Shown: positions 14,470 through 14,557 of the stretch, piece by piece
How positions within the stretch are numbered: the stretch's first letter is position 1
Layout of the letters: each line of letters starts with the position of its first letter
Assembly (NCBI GenBank): GCA_024231375.1
Contig: JAAEQP010000040.1
Span: forward strand, 1-14,557
Reading direction: 5' to 3'
DNA from: a bacterium
GTDB taxonomy: Bacteria; Hydrogenedentota; Hydrogenedentia; Hydrogenedentiales; SLHB01
Length of the DNA stretch: 14,557 nt
The notes under the pieces: generated by a model
What the model saw: only the letters and a program-made list of their open reading frames with translations
Told to the model about the DNA's origin: nothing
Databases searched by the model: none
Position numbers and translations under genes: made by a program

Positions 14470-14534
14470 GGGGACTGCCAAGCTCTTGCGTCCCATTATT
14501 GACCTTCTTAGGGCAACAATGGGTGGCTGTCCCC
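14470..14534. repeat. Long imperfect inverted repeat, possible REP-like or mobile-element end
   Basis: The right arm, 14514-14534 (CAACAATGGG then TGGCTGTCCCC), pairs with two left segments, 14470-14480 (10 of 11 bases) and 14492-14501 (9 of 10). An 11-nt bulge at 14481-14491 and a 12-nt loop at 14502-14513 remain. The structure is flanked by a gene-free stretch that runs to the window end. GGGGACWGCCA-type ends are seen in REP-like elements linked to RAYT transposases, but no transposase is in the window, and no second copy was seen. It is not a standard terminator, because no T tract follows on either strand. Confidence 0.4.
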
Positions 14535-14557
14535 CGCTCACCGCGGGCTACGTGCCA

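Overview
The window is a GC-rich, densely coded bacterial chromosome segment with 15 protein genes and no RNA genes, CRISPR array or recognisable transposase. A PEP-CTERM sorted protein, an ExbB/ExbD pair and outer-envelope style secreted proteins indicate a diderm (Gram-negative type) cell. The mix of a sulfatase, a PEP-CTERM protein and a GspG-like protein is typical of Planctomycetota, Hydrogenedentota, Verrucomicrobiota and similar lineages. That placement is an inference from gene content and cannot be settled by eye.

Layout from left to right. (a) 2-1234, plus strand: the 3' part of a sulfatase whose N-terminus lies off the window. (b) 4916-1245, minus strand: a tight four-gene operon of a membrane-anchored PilZ (c-di-GMP) protein, a six-helix membrane protein, a membrane-anchored GspG-like protein without a prepilin signal, and a LarA-type nickel racemase/epimerase. 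The gene junctions are +3, -11 and -4 nt, and a promoter with a perfect TATAAT lies upstream. (c) 5127-5984, plus: a secreted SMP-30/gluconolactonase-type lactonase. (d) 6881-6099, minus: a PEP-CTERM protein with a near-consensus sigma-54 (-24/-12) promoter and its own terminator. (e) 7334-8955, plus: a PP2C Ser/Thr phosphatase, then a secreted WxxGxW-repeat protein. (f) 12252-8965, minus: argJ-argB-exbB-exbD, with a strong sigma-70 type promoter, a perfect 17-bp palindrome and a triple heptamer repeat in front of argJ. (g) 14381-12511, minus: a Ca2+/cation antiporter (CaCA) followed 2 nt later by a zinc-motif SAM methyltransferase. (h) The last 175 bases have no gene and hold a long imperfect inverted repeat resembling a REP-like or mobile-element end.

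How the genes may work together. argJ and argB give two steps of the acetyl-recycling arginine pathway; ArgB has the N-terminal helix of the arginine-inhibited class. Sulfatase, lactonase and LarA homologue could all act on carbohydrates or sugar acids from degraded sulfated polysaccharides, but this is only proximity. The most unusual unit is the PilZ/six-TM/GspG-like/LarA operon, which joins a predicted second-messenger receptor and an envelope protein to a cytoplasmic nickel-pincer enzyme. The best regulatory finding is the sigma-54 promoter of the PEP-CTERM gene. No feature here proves a wholly new system.
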